Shown one piece after another: positions 34,024-41,200 of a stretch of 41,200 nt of DNA. The notes under the pieces were generated by a model. It did not search any database and had not been told where the DNA came from. It saw only the letters and a list, made by a program, of their open reading frames with translations. A program made the position numbers and the translations under genes. Each line of letters begins with the position of its first letter. Within the stretch, counting starts at the first letter, position 1. Source of the DNA: SVEL01 sp045126215 (GTDB lineage: Bacteria; Bacillota; Clostridia; Lachnospirales; Lachnospiraceae); NCBI GenBank assembly GCA_045126215.1, contig JBGVOD010000019.1, forward strand, positions 1 to 41,200, in the 5' to 3' direction.

Positions 34024-35283
34024 CTATTTTAATTCTTCTTTGTAGAATTCTTTGAATTCATTATAGCCTTCAGTCTGAAGCTGTTCCTTCTGGAACTTTT
34101 TATTCTTATTCATTCTTGCAACTAAAATCTGATTGCCATTCTTTCTTTCATCCTGTGCCTCAGCAATTATATCACAAAGTTTCTGTCCTGAAACTCCTTT
34201 TTCAATAAGATATGCTATCTTTTTACTCTCATTTGGCACTTCAAAACCACTTTCCATAAGTAAAAGAACAATTCTTTCAAAGCCGATTGAAAATCCACAT
34301 GCTGGAACGTCCTTGCCTGTAAAGTTTCCAACCATCTTATCGTATCTTCCGCCACCTCCGCAGCTTCCTCCAAACTCAGGGATTGCAATTTCAAATATTG
34401 TGCCTGTGTAATAAGACATACCTCTTACTAAAGTTGGATCAAATACTATTTCAAAATCTGATGACTTTGTGGCCTGAACACTTTCAATTATTTCTGTTAA
34501 AGATACTGCAATATCTTCTTCAAGGAAATCACCTAATGTATCTTTAAGATATTTGATTCCTGCCACGTCATTTGTAATATTCTTAAATAAGTTCAAATAC
34601 TTATCGGTGCTTTCTTTTGAGAATCCAGCCTTAATTAACTCTTCTGCTACTCCCTCTTCACCAATCTTATCCATTTTATCTAAAATGATAAACACCAAAT
34701 CAAAGGATTCTTCAGAAAATCCACAATATGCTGCCATTGCCTTAAGAATTCTTCTCTCGTTTATACGAATCTGGAAATTTTTGAATCCAAGTTTTCCAAG
34801 AGTTGTAGTTGTTGCAAGAATCAACTCTATTTCAGCAAGATTGCTTGGTTCTCCAAGAATATCTATATCACACTGCATAAACTGACGATATCTGCCTCTC
34901 TGAGGTCTGTCCGCTCTCCAGACATTTCCCATTTGAAGTGCCTTAAATGGTGTTGGAAGTTCATTCGCATTGTTTGAATAGAATCTTACAAGTGGAACTG
35001 TAAGATCATATCTCATTCCAAAATCAACCAAATCGCTTTCATTTTCAGCTGTTTCCAAATTCAGCTTTTCGCCTCTTTTTAATACTTTGAAAATCAGCTT
35101 TTCATTTTCACCGCCCTGCTTGTTTGAAAGATTAGCAATATTCTCCATGCAAGGTGTTTCTATAGATGTAAAACCAAATGCTCTGTATGTATCTTTTATA
35201 ACCGACATTACATAGTCTCTGATTTTCATTTCTCTAGGTAATATATCCTTCATTCCTGTAACAGGTTTCTTACTAAGTGCCAT
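34024..35283 (-). CDS. hisS: Histidyl-tRNA synthetase
   Basis: A 419-residue class II synthetase. Motifs: MRYDLTVPLVRFYSNN, motif 2 GRYRQFMQCDIDILG, the histidine-specific GGGGRYDKMVG region and motif 3 CGFSIGFERIVLLL. The frame extends to 35301, but AGGAGG is four to five bases before the ATG at 35283 (MALSKKPVTGMKD), the normal start. It precedes aspS, a common pairing in Firmicutes. The upstream 70 bases contain a small AACGCA/TGCGTT hairpin but no T-box. Confidence 0.97.
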   Translation of the reverse strand: MALSKKPVTGMKDILPREMKIRDYVMSVIKDTYRAFGFTSIETPCMENIANLSNKQGGENEKLIFKVLKRGEKLNLETAENESDLVDFGMRYDLTVPLVRFYSNNANELPTPFKALQMGNVWRADRPQRGRYRQFMQCDIDILGEPSNLAEIELILATTTTLGKLGFKNFQIRINERRILKAMAAYCGFSEESFDLVFIILDKMDKIGEEGVAEELIKAGFSKESTDKYLNLFKNITNDVAGIKYLKDTLGDFLEEDIAVSLTEIIESVQATKSSDFEIVFDPTLVRGMSYYTGTIFEIAIPEFGGSCGGGGRYDKMVGNFTGKDVPACGFSIGFERIVLLLMESGFEVPNESKKIAYLIEKGVSGQKLCDIIAEAQDERKNGNQILVARMNKNKKFQKEQLQTEGYNEFKEFYKEELK

Positions 35284-35353
35284 TTTTCCTCCTATCGGCA
35301 AGTCGCCTATTATAAATTAAAACGCATTTGCGTTATTTTAAGCCAAAATAATT

Positions 35354-35959
35354 TTATGCATTTTTTTCAAATAAATCAATATATTTTGAATCGATTTTTG
35401 CAAGAGTACTATTGTTTTTTATGACAGAATTTACATCAATGCTATTAATAACGTTTAAAAAAGCCATCATTATCTTCATATCGTAATTCTTAGCTTCCTC
35501 AATCATTGTAGATACTGCTGCATCTACTTCAATTGATTTTCTATATGCCCTGTCAGATGTGAGTGCAATAAATACATCACATACACGTAATATTCTTGCC
35601 CCAAATGGTATGTCTTCTCCCTGAAGTCTGTCAGGATATCCTGAACCATCGTAATTTTCATGATGATGATGAATGCTATCCAGAATAAATTCAGAAAATC
35701 CTTCTTCTTTAAGGATTTCATAGCTTAATTCAGAATGCATTCTTACTGCGCGCAGCTGTTGAATGACCATTGTATCATCTTCAACCTCTTTTGCCAATTT
35801 CAGTTTTCCAATATCATGAAAAAGTCCTGCAATTGAAAGTTCTTTTATCATATCGTCCGATAACTCTAGTTCTTTTCCAATTGCACAAGCCATATTTGCA
35901 ACATATATTCCATGTCTTATAGCTTCTATTACATCTTGTTTTAAGATAACATTTCCCAT
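35354..35959 (-). CDS. HD-GYP domain protein, predicted c-di-GMP phosphodiesterase
   Basis: A compact 201-residue HD-GYP protein with no sensor domain. The metal-binding and signature residues are intact: LFHDIGKL (H48, D49, K52), H75 in RMHSELSY, HHHHE (97-101), GSGYPDRLQGEDIP (GYP at 107-109), then ARILRVCDVFIAL and RAYR. Such proteins degrade c-di-GMP to pGpG or GMP. The ATG at 35959 lies 19 bases inside the end of hemZ, so it is translationally coupled. It is embedded in a conserved apt-rel-MBL-hemZ-hisS-aspS series where I would not expect it. The lack of an N-terminal input domain suggests constitutive or expression-level control. Confidence 0.88.
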   Translation of the reverse strand: MGNVILKQDVIEAIRHGIYVANMACAIGKELELSDDMIKELSIAGLFHDIGKLKLAKEVEDDTMVIQQLRAVRMHSELSYEILKEEGFSEFILDSIHHHHENYDGSGYPDRLQGEDIPFGARILRVCDVFIALTSDRAYRKSIEVDAAVSTMIEEAKNYDMKIMMAFLNVINSIDVNSVIKNNSTLAKIDSKYIDLFEKNA

Positions 35960-37413
35960 AAAAAGCTTCTCTTCTTTTCTATCATTTCATGAATTCTTTC
36001 AATATACTGGTCGACATTTTTTACATTACTGTTTCTCTCGATTCGACCACTTTCCGGAAATACGTACTTTGTCACAGCACCTGCTCCAAGCGCAAGTATA
36101 GTCTGTTTTTCCTCCATAATTAGTATATTGTAAATTCCTGCTTTGTCAACCCTGGCATATCCTACGTTTTCCATATTTCCAGCCATATTTTTCTGTCTGT
36201 ATAAATAGTATGGTGTCATATTCATTTTTCTGGCATACTGTTCTGTCATATTCATTATGTCCATATTATTTTCAATAGACATCTCTTTGTATTTATCTTT
36301 AAACATATTTAATCTAGCAGCACGTTTAATTGCAAGTGAATGTACCGTAATACTATCCGGATTAAGTTTTATAATCTCTTCCATAGTATTTTTTACATCA
36401 TCATAATTTTCATTTGGAAGTCCAACAATAAAGTCCATATTAATATTATCAAATCCAAGCTCTCTGGCAAGATTATAGGTCTCTACTACCTGTTCAACAG
36501 TATGTCTTCTTCCAATAATGTCAAGCGTCTCCTGTTTCATTGTCTGAGGATTTATTGATATTCTGGTCACACCATGTTTCTTAAGCACAAGCAATTTCTC
36601 TCTTGTTATACTATCTGGTCTTCCGGCCTCAACAGTAAACTCCTGACAATAGGTAAAATCAAAATTTTCTCTAACAGCTGACAAAATTTTGTCCAATTGG
36701 ATATCACTAAGTGCTGTTGGTGTACCTCCTCCAAAATAAACTGTATTCAGCTTTTTGTCTTTAAATATCTCTTTTGCAAAATATATTTCTTCAATGAGTG
36801 CATCTACGTAATCATCCGACTTGTTTTTGTACATACTGATTGGATACGACGTAAATGAGCAGTATAAACATGTTGTAGGACAAAATGGAATACCAATATA
36901 TAAGCTGTATCCTTCGTTATAATCAATATCCTTTAATAATTTCAACTCACGTTTTGATATTTCTATACTAAGAGCAATTTTTTCATCTGAAACATAATAC
37001 TCATTTTTTAAGACGTCATATATATCTTCATCATTCATACCATGTTCAAGCATATTTACACACAACTTTGTAGGTCTTATGCCTGTAAGAATTCCCCATG
37101 GCAATGTCTTTCCTGTATATTTTTCAAATGCCATATAAATGAGTCTCTTTAACTGATTTTTATACATTTTTGAATCTTTATTATTGACACTTGTCTCGAA
37201 ATAAATACCAGCATGTTCAATATGTACATGCATAGATTTATCAGATACATTTATATTCACTATAAAATCTATCTCACCAATATACTCATTTATTTTTTCT
37301 TCATTTACAATTATCTCTCTACCCGGATAAAATGCCCTAATCAGTGTCCAAATATCATATTCTAATTCCTGCTTATTTAAATGTACTATTATTGCTTTTT
37401 CATTATTTTCCAT
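35941..37413 (-). CDS. hemZ: HemZ-type radical SAM coproporphyrinogen III dehydrogenase-like protein
   Basis: A 490-residue radical SAM protein. An N-terminal extension of about 150 residues is typical of HemZ and absent from HemN/HemW. The 4Fe-4S motif is CPTTCLYC (CxxxCxxC, C178, C182, C185), followed by YFGGGTPTAL. Family members are assigned to oxygen-independent coproporphyrinogen oxidation, but the firm evidence is limited, and a heme-chaperone-like or other role is possible. AGG lies seven bases before the ATG at 37413; a TTG six bases further up is less likely. It is eight bases after the MBL-fold gene. Confidence 0.9.
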   Translation of the reverse strand: MENNEKAIIVHLNKQELEYDIWTLIRAFYPGREIIVNEEKINEYIGEIDFIVNINVSDKSMHVHIEHAGIYFETSVNNKDSKMYKNQLKRLIYMAFEKYTGKTLPWGILTGIRPTKLCVNMLEHGMNDEDIYDVLKNEYYVSDEKIALSIEISKRELKLLKDIDYNEGYSLYIGIPFCPTTCLYCSFTSYPISMYKNKSDDYVDALIEEIYFAKEIFKDKKLNTVYFGGGTPTALSDIQLDKILSAVRENFDFTYCQEFTVEAGRPDSITREKLLVLKKHGVTRISINPQTMKQETLDIIGRRHTVEQVVETYNLARELGFDNINMDFIVGLPNENYDDVKNTMEEIIKLNPDSITVHSLAIKRAARLNMFKDKYKEMSIENNMDIMNMTEQYARKMNMTPYYLYRQKNMAGNMENVGYARVDKAGIYNILIMEEKQTILALGAGAVTKYVFPESGRIERNSNVKNVDQYIERIHEMIEKKRSFLWEMLS

Positions 37414-37421
37414 ATACAAAC

Positions 37422-38042
37422 CTATCTATACCATTTCTTTTCGTCGCCTATTGTGGTTGACTCACCATGTCCTGAAAAAACTACTATATTATCATCAAAA
37501 ACAAACAGCTTATTTTTAATTGAATCCATCAGTTCTCTCATACTACCTGTTGGGAAATCAACTCTTCCGTGACTTTTGCAAAATAAAGTATCTCCTGAGA
37601 AAAGCACTCCATAATCCTTAAAAAAATATGAACAGCTTCCCTTTGTATGTCCAGGTGTGTTTATAACCTTGATATCAAATCCAACAATATTTATCTCCTG
37701 TCCATCCTTAAGGAATTCATCTGCTTTTATTGCAAATGCATCACCAAACATAGAGGAAAGATTGTATGATGAACTCTCCAATATTTCCTTTTCATTCTCA
37801 AGAGCATATATTTTTGCACCTGAAAACTTTCTTGTTTCATCGGCTGCTCCCATATGGTCAAAATGTCCATGTGTAAGCAATATTGCCTTTACAGAGAATC
37901 CTTCTTTTAAAATCATATCCTTTATTTGCATAAAAGATGCACCAGGATCAATCACTATAGCCTCTTTATCATCATTATAAATAATATAACAATTAGTTCT
38001 AAGCATGCCTAGAACTAATTGTTTCATGTTAAAATTACTCAT
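37422..38042 (-). CDS. MBL-fold metallo-hydrolase (glyoxalase II-like)
   Basis: A 206-residue metallo-beta-lactamase-fold protein. The dizinc motif is THGHFDHMG (H58, H60, D62, H63), with later TPGHTKGS, SGDTLF and SGHGEST supplying the remaining ligands. Relatives hydrolyse thioesters or act on unknown small molecules. The frame opens at 38087, but GGAGG is four bases before the ATG at 38042 (MSNFNMKQ), which is chosen. It follows rel by 19 bases, the standard position for this gene in clostridial rel operons. An almost perfect 34-base palindrome lies within codons 7-18 (37989-38022). Confidence 0.92.
   Translation of the reverse strand: MSNFNMKQLVLGMLRTNCYIIYNDDKEAIVIDPGASFMQIKDMILKEGFSVKAILLTHGHFDHMGAADETRKFSGAKIYALENEKEILESSSYNLSSMFGDAFAIKADEFLKDGQEINIVGFDIKVINTPGHTKGSCSYFFKDYGVLFSGDTLFCKSHGRVDFPTGSMRELMDSIKNKLFVFDDNIVVFSGHGESTTIGDEKKWYR
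37989..38022. repeat. 34-base near-perfect palindrome inside the MBL gene
   Basis: ACAATTAGTTCTA (37989-38001) is exactly repeated in inverted form at 38010-38022; the central 8 bases contain GCATGC. The hairpin would form in the mRNA about 20 bases after the start codon. Confidence 0.85.
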
Positions 38043-38061
38043 TTTTCCTCCAATGCAAGCA

Positions 38062-40350
38062 TTATCCCGCCGTACGAACAATATCAATTACACTGTCTAC
38101 CATTCTAATCTTATCAACAAGCTTTGTAAGCTCCGACTTACCTCCAATAAGGAAAGTCATCGATATTGTAGCTATCTCCTGCTTACTTGTTCTACTGTTT
38201 ATACTCTGAACATCTATTTCTTTTTCTGTAAATATCTTTGAGATATCAGCAAGAAGTCCTGTTCTGTTGTTTGCAAATATCTGAATTTCTGCAAGATATT
38301 TCTCACCGTTTGGTGACTCATCTTCACTCTTTTGCCAGTCTGCTTCAATAAGTCTTGCCCTTTCGATTTCAGGTAAATTCATTACATTTACACAATCTGT
38401 TCTATGTATTGAAATACCACGTCCTCTTGTAACAAAACCTACTATTTCATCACCTGGAACAGGATTACAACACTTTGAATACCTAACCGAAACATCATGG
38501 ATACCTTTAACAATAATACCACCTTTTGAACCGCTATCGTATTTTTTGTCAGTATTACTGTTTGCTTCAGATAAAATATCTTCATCCGTAATCTGTTTTT
38601 TATTTTTTCTGTCATATTCCTCAATAAGTTTATTAATGACCTGACCTTCTTTTAGTCCGCCATGACCAATTGCTGCCAAAACAGCTTCCCAGTTCTTAAG
38701 ATTATACTTAGAGAAGATTTTTTCCATATATTCAGGTTTTGTGTATTCAGATAAAATAATACCCTTAGCCTTACAATATTTATCAACAAGTTCTTTTCCT
38801 CGAATTATATTATCTTCTTTGAACTCATTTTTAAACCATTGATTAATTTTATTCTTAGCCTGTGTACTCTTAACAATGTTTAACCAGTCACGGCTTGGTC
38901 CTTTTGAATTCTGTGAAGTAATTACCTCAATTCTGTCACCATTTTGGATAACATAATCAATATTGACAATACGACCATTTACTCTGGCTCCAACCATCTT
39001 GTTTCCAACAGCGCTATGGATTGAATATGCAAAATCGATAGGTGTGGAACCATTTGGAAGATTCTTTACATCTCCTGTTGGTGTAAAACAATACACATCT
39101 TCCGAGAATAAATCCAAATCACTTTTCAACAGTGACATAAACTCTTTATTGTCAGACATATCCCTCTGCCATTCAAGAATCTGTCTAAGCCAGCTAAGTT
39201 TTGCCTCTTCAGTATTTGATGCAGCCTCACCACTACCCTTTTCCTTGTATTTCCAATGTGCTGCAATACCGTACTCAGCTATCTTATGCATCTCTTCAGT
39301 ACGAATCTGTATCTCAAATGGCTGACCATTTGGACCAATCAAAGTTGTATGAAGTGACTGATACATATTTGGCTTTGGCATAGCAATATAATCTTTGAAT
39401 CTGCCCTGAATAGGTTTATACTTTTCATGTATAATACCAAGTGCTGCATAACAGTCCTTTACAGAATCTACAATTATTCTAATAGCAAACAAATCGAATA
39501 TCTGGTCAAAGGTCTTATGCTGATTTTTCATCTTCTTGTAAATGCTGAAAATATGCTTCATACGACCATAAACTTTCGCCTTTATTCCAGCTTTTTTCAT
39601 TTCTTCATTTACTTCTATAACAAGTTCATCAATAAAGCCTCTTCCAGACTTAAGCTTTACATCTCGCTGAAATGATATTTCATTAAATTTTTCTGTCTCG
39701 AGATATTTAAGAGCCAAATCATCAAGCTCAATCTTAATTTTCGAAATACCAAGACGATTTGCTATTGGAGCATATATATCCATCGTCTCCCTAGCCTTCT
39801 CTGTCTGTTTTGCAGTATTCATATACTCAAGTGTACGCATATTATGAAGTCGGTCTGCAAGTTTAATTAGTATTACTCTAATGTCCTTCGCCATCGCAAG
39901 GAACATCTTACGTAGATTTTCCGCCTGTATTTCAACCTTATCCTTTGAATATGATAACTGAGTGAGCTTTGTAACACCATCTACCAAAAGTGCCACTTCG
40001 CTTCCAAACATCTCTGTTATCTCATCAAGCGTATATACTGTATCTTCTACAACATCATGTAAAATACTCGCTACTATAGTTTCTTTATCAAGCTCCAGCT
40101 CAGCAGCAATTATAGCAACAGAAATAGGATGAATAATGTATGGTTCACCCGATCTTCTTCTCTGGTCCTTATGGGCCTCATATGCTAATTTGTATGCTTT
40201 TTCAATCATTGTAATATCATCAGATGGATGATATTTTCTGATTGTTTCAATCAATCTGTCATATAGTACTTCTGGGTCCTCATAATCCTCTGGATTCTTG
40301 AGTTTTGGCGATTCTACTAATATATCTAAGTTGTTTGTTTTATCTGCCAT
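38062..40350 (-). CDS. rel: Bifunctional (p)ppGpp synthetase/hydrolase
   Basis: A 762-residue long RSH protein. In order: HD hydrolase domain (YIIHPISVA, HDVVEDT with H98-D99), synthetase domain (RLHNMRTL; YQSLHTTLIGP; FEIQIRTEEMH), TGS domain (about 413-475, CFTPTGDVKNLPNGSTPIDFAY), zinc-finger/conserved Cys region (KCCNPVPGD) and C-terminal ACT domain (about 686-762). Both catalytic domains look intact, so it should make and remove the stringent alarmone on amino acid starvation. GAGGG lies before the ATG. It follows apt by 57 bases. Confidence 0.96.
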   Translation of the reverse strand: MADKTNNLDILVESPKLKNPEDYEDPEVLYDRLIETIRKYHPSDDITMIEKAYKLAYEAHKDQRRRSGEPYIIHPISVAIIAAELELDKETIVASILHDVVEDTVYTLDEITEMFGSEVALLVDGVTKLTQLSYSKDKVEIQAENLRKMFLAMAKDIRVILIKLADRLHNMRTLEYMNTAKQTEKARETMDIYAPIANRLGISKIKIELDDLALKYLETEKFNEISFQRDVKLKSGRGFIDELVIEVNEEMKKAGIKAKVYGRMKHIFSIYKKMKNQHKTFDQIFDLFAIRIIVDSVKDCYAALGIIHEKYKPIQGRFKDYIAMPKPNMYQSLHTTLIGPNGQPFEIQIRTEEMHKIAEYGIAAHWKYKEKGSGEAASNTEEAKLSWLRQILEWQRDMSDNKEFMSLLKSDLDLFSEDVYCFTPTGDVKNLPNGSTPIDFAYSIHSAVGNKMVGARVNGRIVNIDYVIQNGDRIEVITSQNSKGPSRDWLNIVKSTQAKNKINQWFKNEFKEDNIIRGKELVDKYCKAKGIILSEYTKPEYMEKIFSKYNLKNWEAVLAAIGHGGLKEGQVINKLIEEYDRKNKKQITDEDILSEANSNTDKKYDSGSKGGIIVKGIHDVSVRYSKCCNPVPGDEIVGFVTRGRGISIHRTDCVNVMNLPEIERARLIEADWQKSEDESPNGEKYLAEIQIFANNRTGLLADISKIFTEKEIDVQSINSRTSKQEIATISMTFLIGGKSELTKLVDKIRMVDSVIDIVRTAG

Positions 40351-40407
40351 ATTTATCCCTCATTTCTGTGCTTGGTAATCGAATCTATAATAGTTCTATA
40401 TATATTG

Positions 40408-40935
40408 TTATTTGCCATCATATGCAATAACAGATTCAACTCTTTCAATGTTCTTAAGCTTTTCTCTACCATTTAATCCTTTTAACTCAATAAGGAATAC
40501 CGCTGCCACAACTTTACCACCAAGTGATTCAACAAGCTTAACTATAGCCTCTAATGTACCACCTGTTGCAAGCAAATCATCTACCACGACTACTTTATCA
40601 CCTTTTTTAATTGAGGACTTATGCATTTCTATAACAGCACTACCATATTCAAGATCATACTCCTGTGAAACAGTTTCACATGGTAATTTTCCTTTTTTTC
40701 TAACGGGTGCAAAAGGTTTTTCTAAATTATATGCTATAGGCATACCAAAAATAAATCCTCTTGATTCAGGTCCAACTACCACATCAAAATCAATATCTTT
40801 AATCTTTTCCTGCATCAAATCAACAGAAAGTTTAAGGCTTTCGCCACTCTCCAGAACACTTGTAATATCTCTAAAAATTATACCTTCCTTTGGAAAATCA
40901 GGAATACTTCTAATATACTCTTCTATGTTTTTCAT
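40408..40935 (-). CDS. apt: Adenine phosphoribosyltransferase
   Basis: A 175-residue purine salvage enzyme making AMP from adenine and PRPP. The PRPP loop VVVDDLLATGGTLEA and the N-terminal IPDFPKEGIIFRDIT are diagnostic. AGAGG lies eight bases before the ATG. It is the first gene of the apt-rel-MBL-hemZ-HD-GYP-hisS-aspS series and has a consensus promoter at 41015-41043. The coupling of adenine salvage with Rel is conserved in Firmicutes. Confidence 0.97.
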   Translation of the reverse strand: MKNIEEYIRSIPDFPKEGIIFRDITSVLESGESLKLSVDLMQEKIKDIDFDVVVGPESRGFIFGMPIAYNLEKPFAPVRKKGKLPCETVSQEYDLEYGSAVIEMHKSSIKKGDKVVVVDDLLATGGTLEAIVKLVESLGGKVVAAVFLIELKGLNGREKLKNIERVESVIAYDGK

Positions 40936-41014
40936 AAATAAGACCTCTTTTCGATTGTATTTATGTCAGCTCATCCTTTGAATTTCGTACTAGGAATATT
41001 GCAATATACTAAAT

Positions 41015-41043
41015 ATATTACTCATTTTATACGCAATTGTCAA
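41015..41043 (-). promoter_or_regulatory. Promoter of the apt-rel operon
   Basis: A perfect TTGACA (41038-41043), 17-base spacer and TAATAT (41015-41020) on the minus strand, giving a leader of about 70 bases before apt. Confidence 0.75.
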
Positions 41044-41200
41044 TGTACTTTAAACTATGAAGATAGAGTAAATTTACTGTCAGTTAGGAGTAATCAGGGA
41101 ATCCCTTAGATATCTAGATTTTAACTTTTTTCTTTATATCTTACATATCTTTCATTTTCTTGTCAAAACATTATTACAATATTTTTATCTGTTCACGAAT
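41044..41200. other. Gene-free edge with three short palindromes
   Basis: I see no coding sequence here. Palindromes occur at 41067-41078 (AGTAAATTTACT), 41096-41106 (AGGGA-A-TCCCT) and 41107-41116 (TAGATATCTA), upstream of the apt promoter. They may belong to the leader or terminator of an unseen upstream gene. Confidence 0.4.

Overview
The window is low-GC DNA (visibly AT-rich throughout) with strong AGGAGG-type ribosome binding sites and almost all genes on the minus strand. The proteins (HemZ-type radical SAM enzyme, bifunctional Rel, compact ACT-type SerA, M18 aminopeptidase, Ig-like surface proteins with a terminal membrane anchor) and the apt-rel-MBL-hemZ-hisS-aspS gene order point to a Firmicute of the class Clostridia, most likely a Lachnospiraceae gut anaerobe. 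The genus cannot be fixed from the sequence alone. Most of the window is chromosomal housekeeping. I see no phage, IS element, CRISPR array, rRNA or tRNA.

Layout, left to right (transcription mostly right to left). 1-207: the 5' end of argH with its own promoter. 223-1778: a zinc/manganese-type ABC ATPase and permease with overlapping start and stop. 1937-3650: a cell-surface locus under a cyclic-di-GMP-I (GEMM) riboswitch with its own promoter and terminator; its first gene is frameshifted at an A7 run, and it is followed in the same frame, directly after a TAG stop, by the orphan C-terminal end of an Ig-like anchored protein. 3701-5603: two related unknown membrane proteins. 5604-5889: a highly structured intergenic element that can fold as a pseudoknot, then a terminator. 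5890-9928: a small membrane protein, DUF1015, M18 aminopeptidase and an HPP-like membrane protein. 10162-18683: tgt-yajC-leuB-ilvD-ilvB-serC-serA, covering branched-chain amino acid and serine synthesis. 18809-23938: serS, an EAL-type c-di-GMP phosphodiesterase, glyA and aroC. 24031-27536: glycogen branching enzyme with a lysine-rich hexapeptide tail, coupled to a MscS channel.

27725-32156 is the most accessory-looking part. A divergent LysR regulator faces a three-gene operon of APH-fold kinase, class III PLP enzyme and short-chain dehydrogenase, with a perfect 20-bp palindrome between them. The kinase/PLP pairing resembles the eukaryotic kinase plus phospho-lyase route for amino alcohols such as hydroxylysine or phosphoethanolamine, so this may be an uncharacterised catabolic module.

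32217-41043 is the apt-rel-MBL-hemZ-(HD-GYP)-hisS-aspS operon behind a consensus promoter. It has an HD-GYP protein inserted with its start inside the end of hemZ. Cyclic-di-GMP therefore recurs in three places: a riboswitch, an EAL enzyme and an HD-GYP enzyme, the two enzymes both embedded in translation or amino-acid operons.
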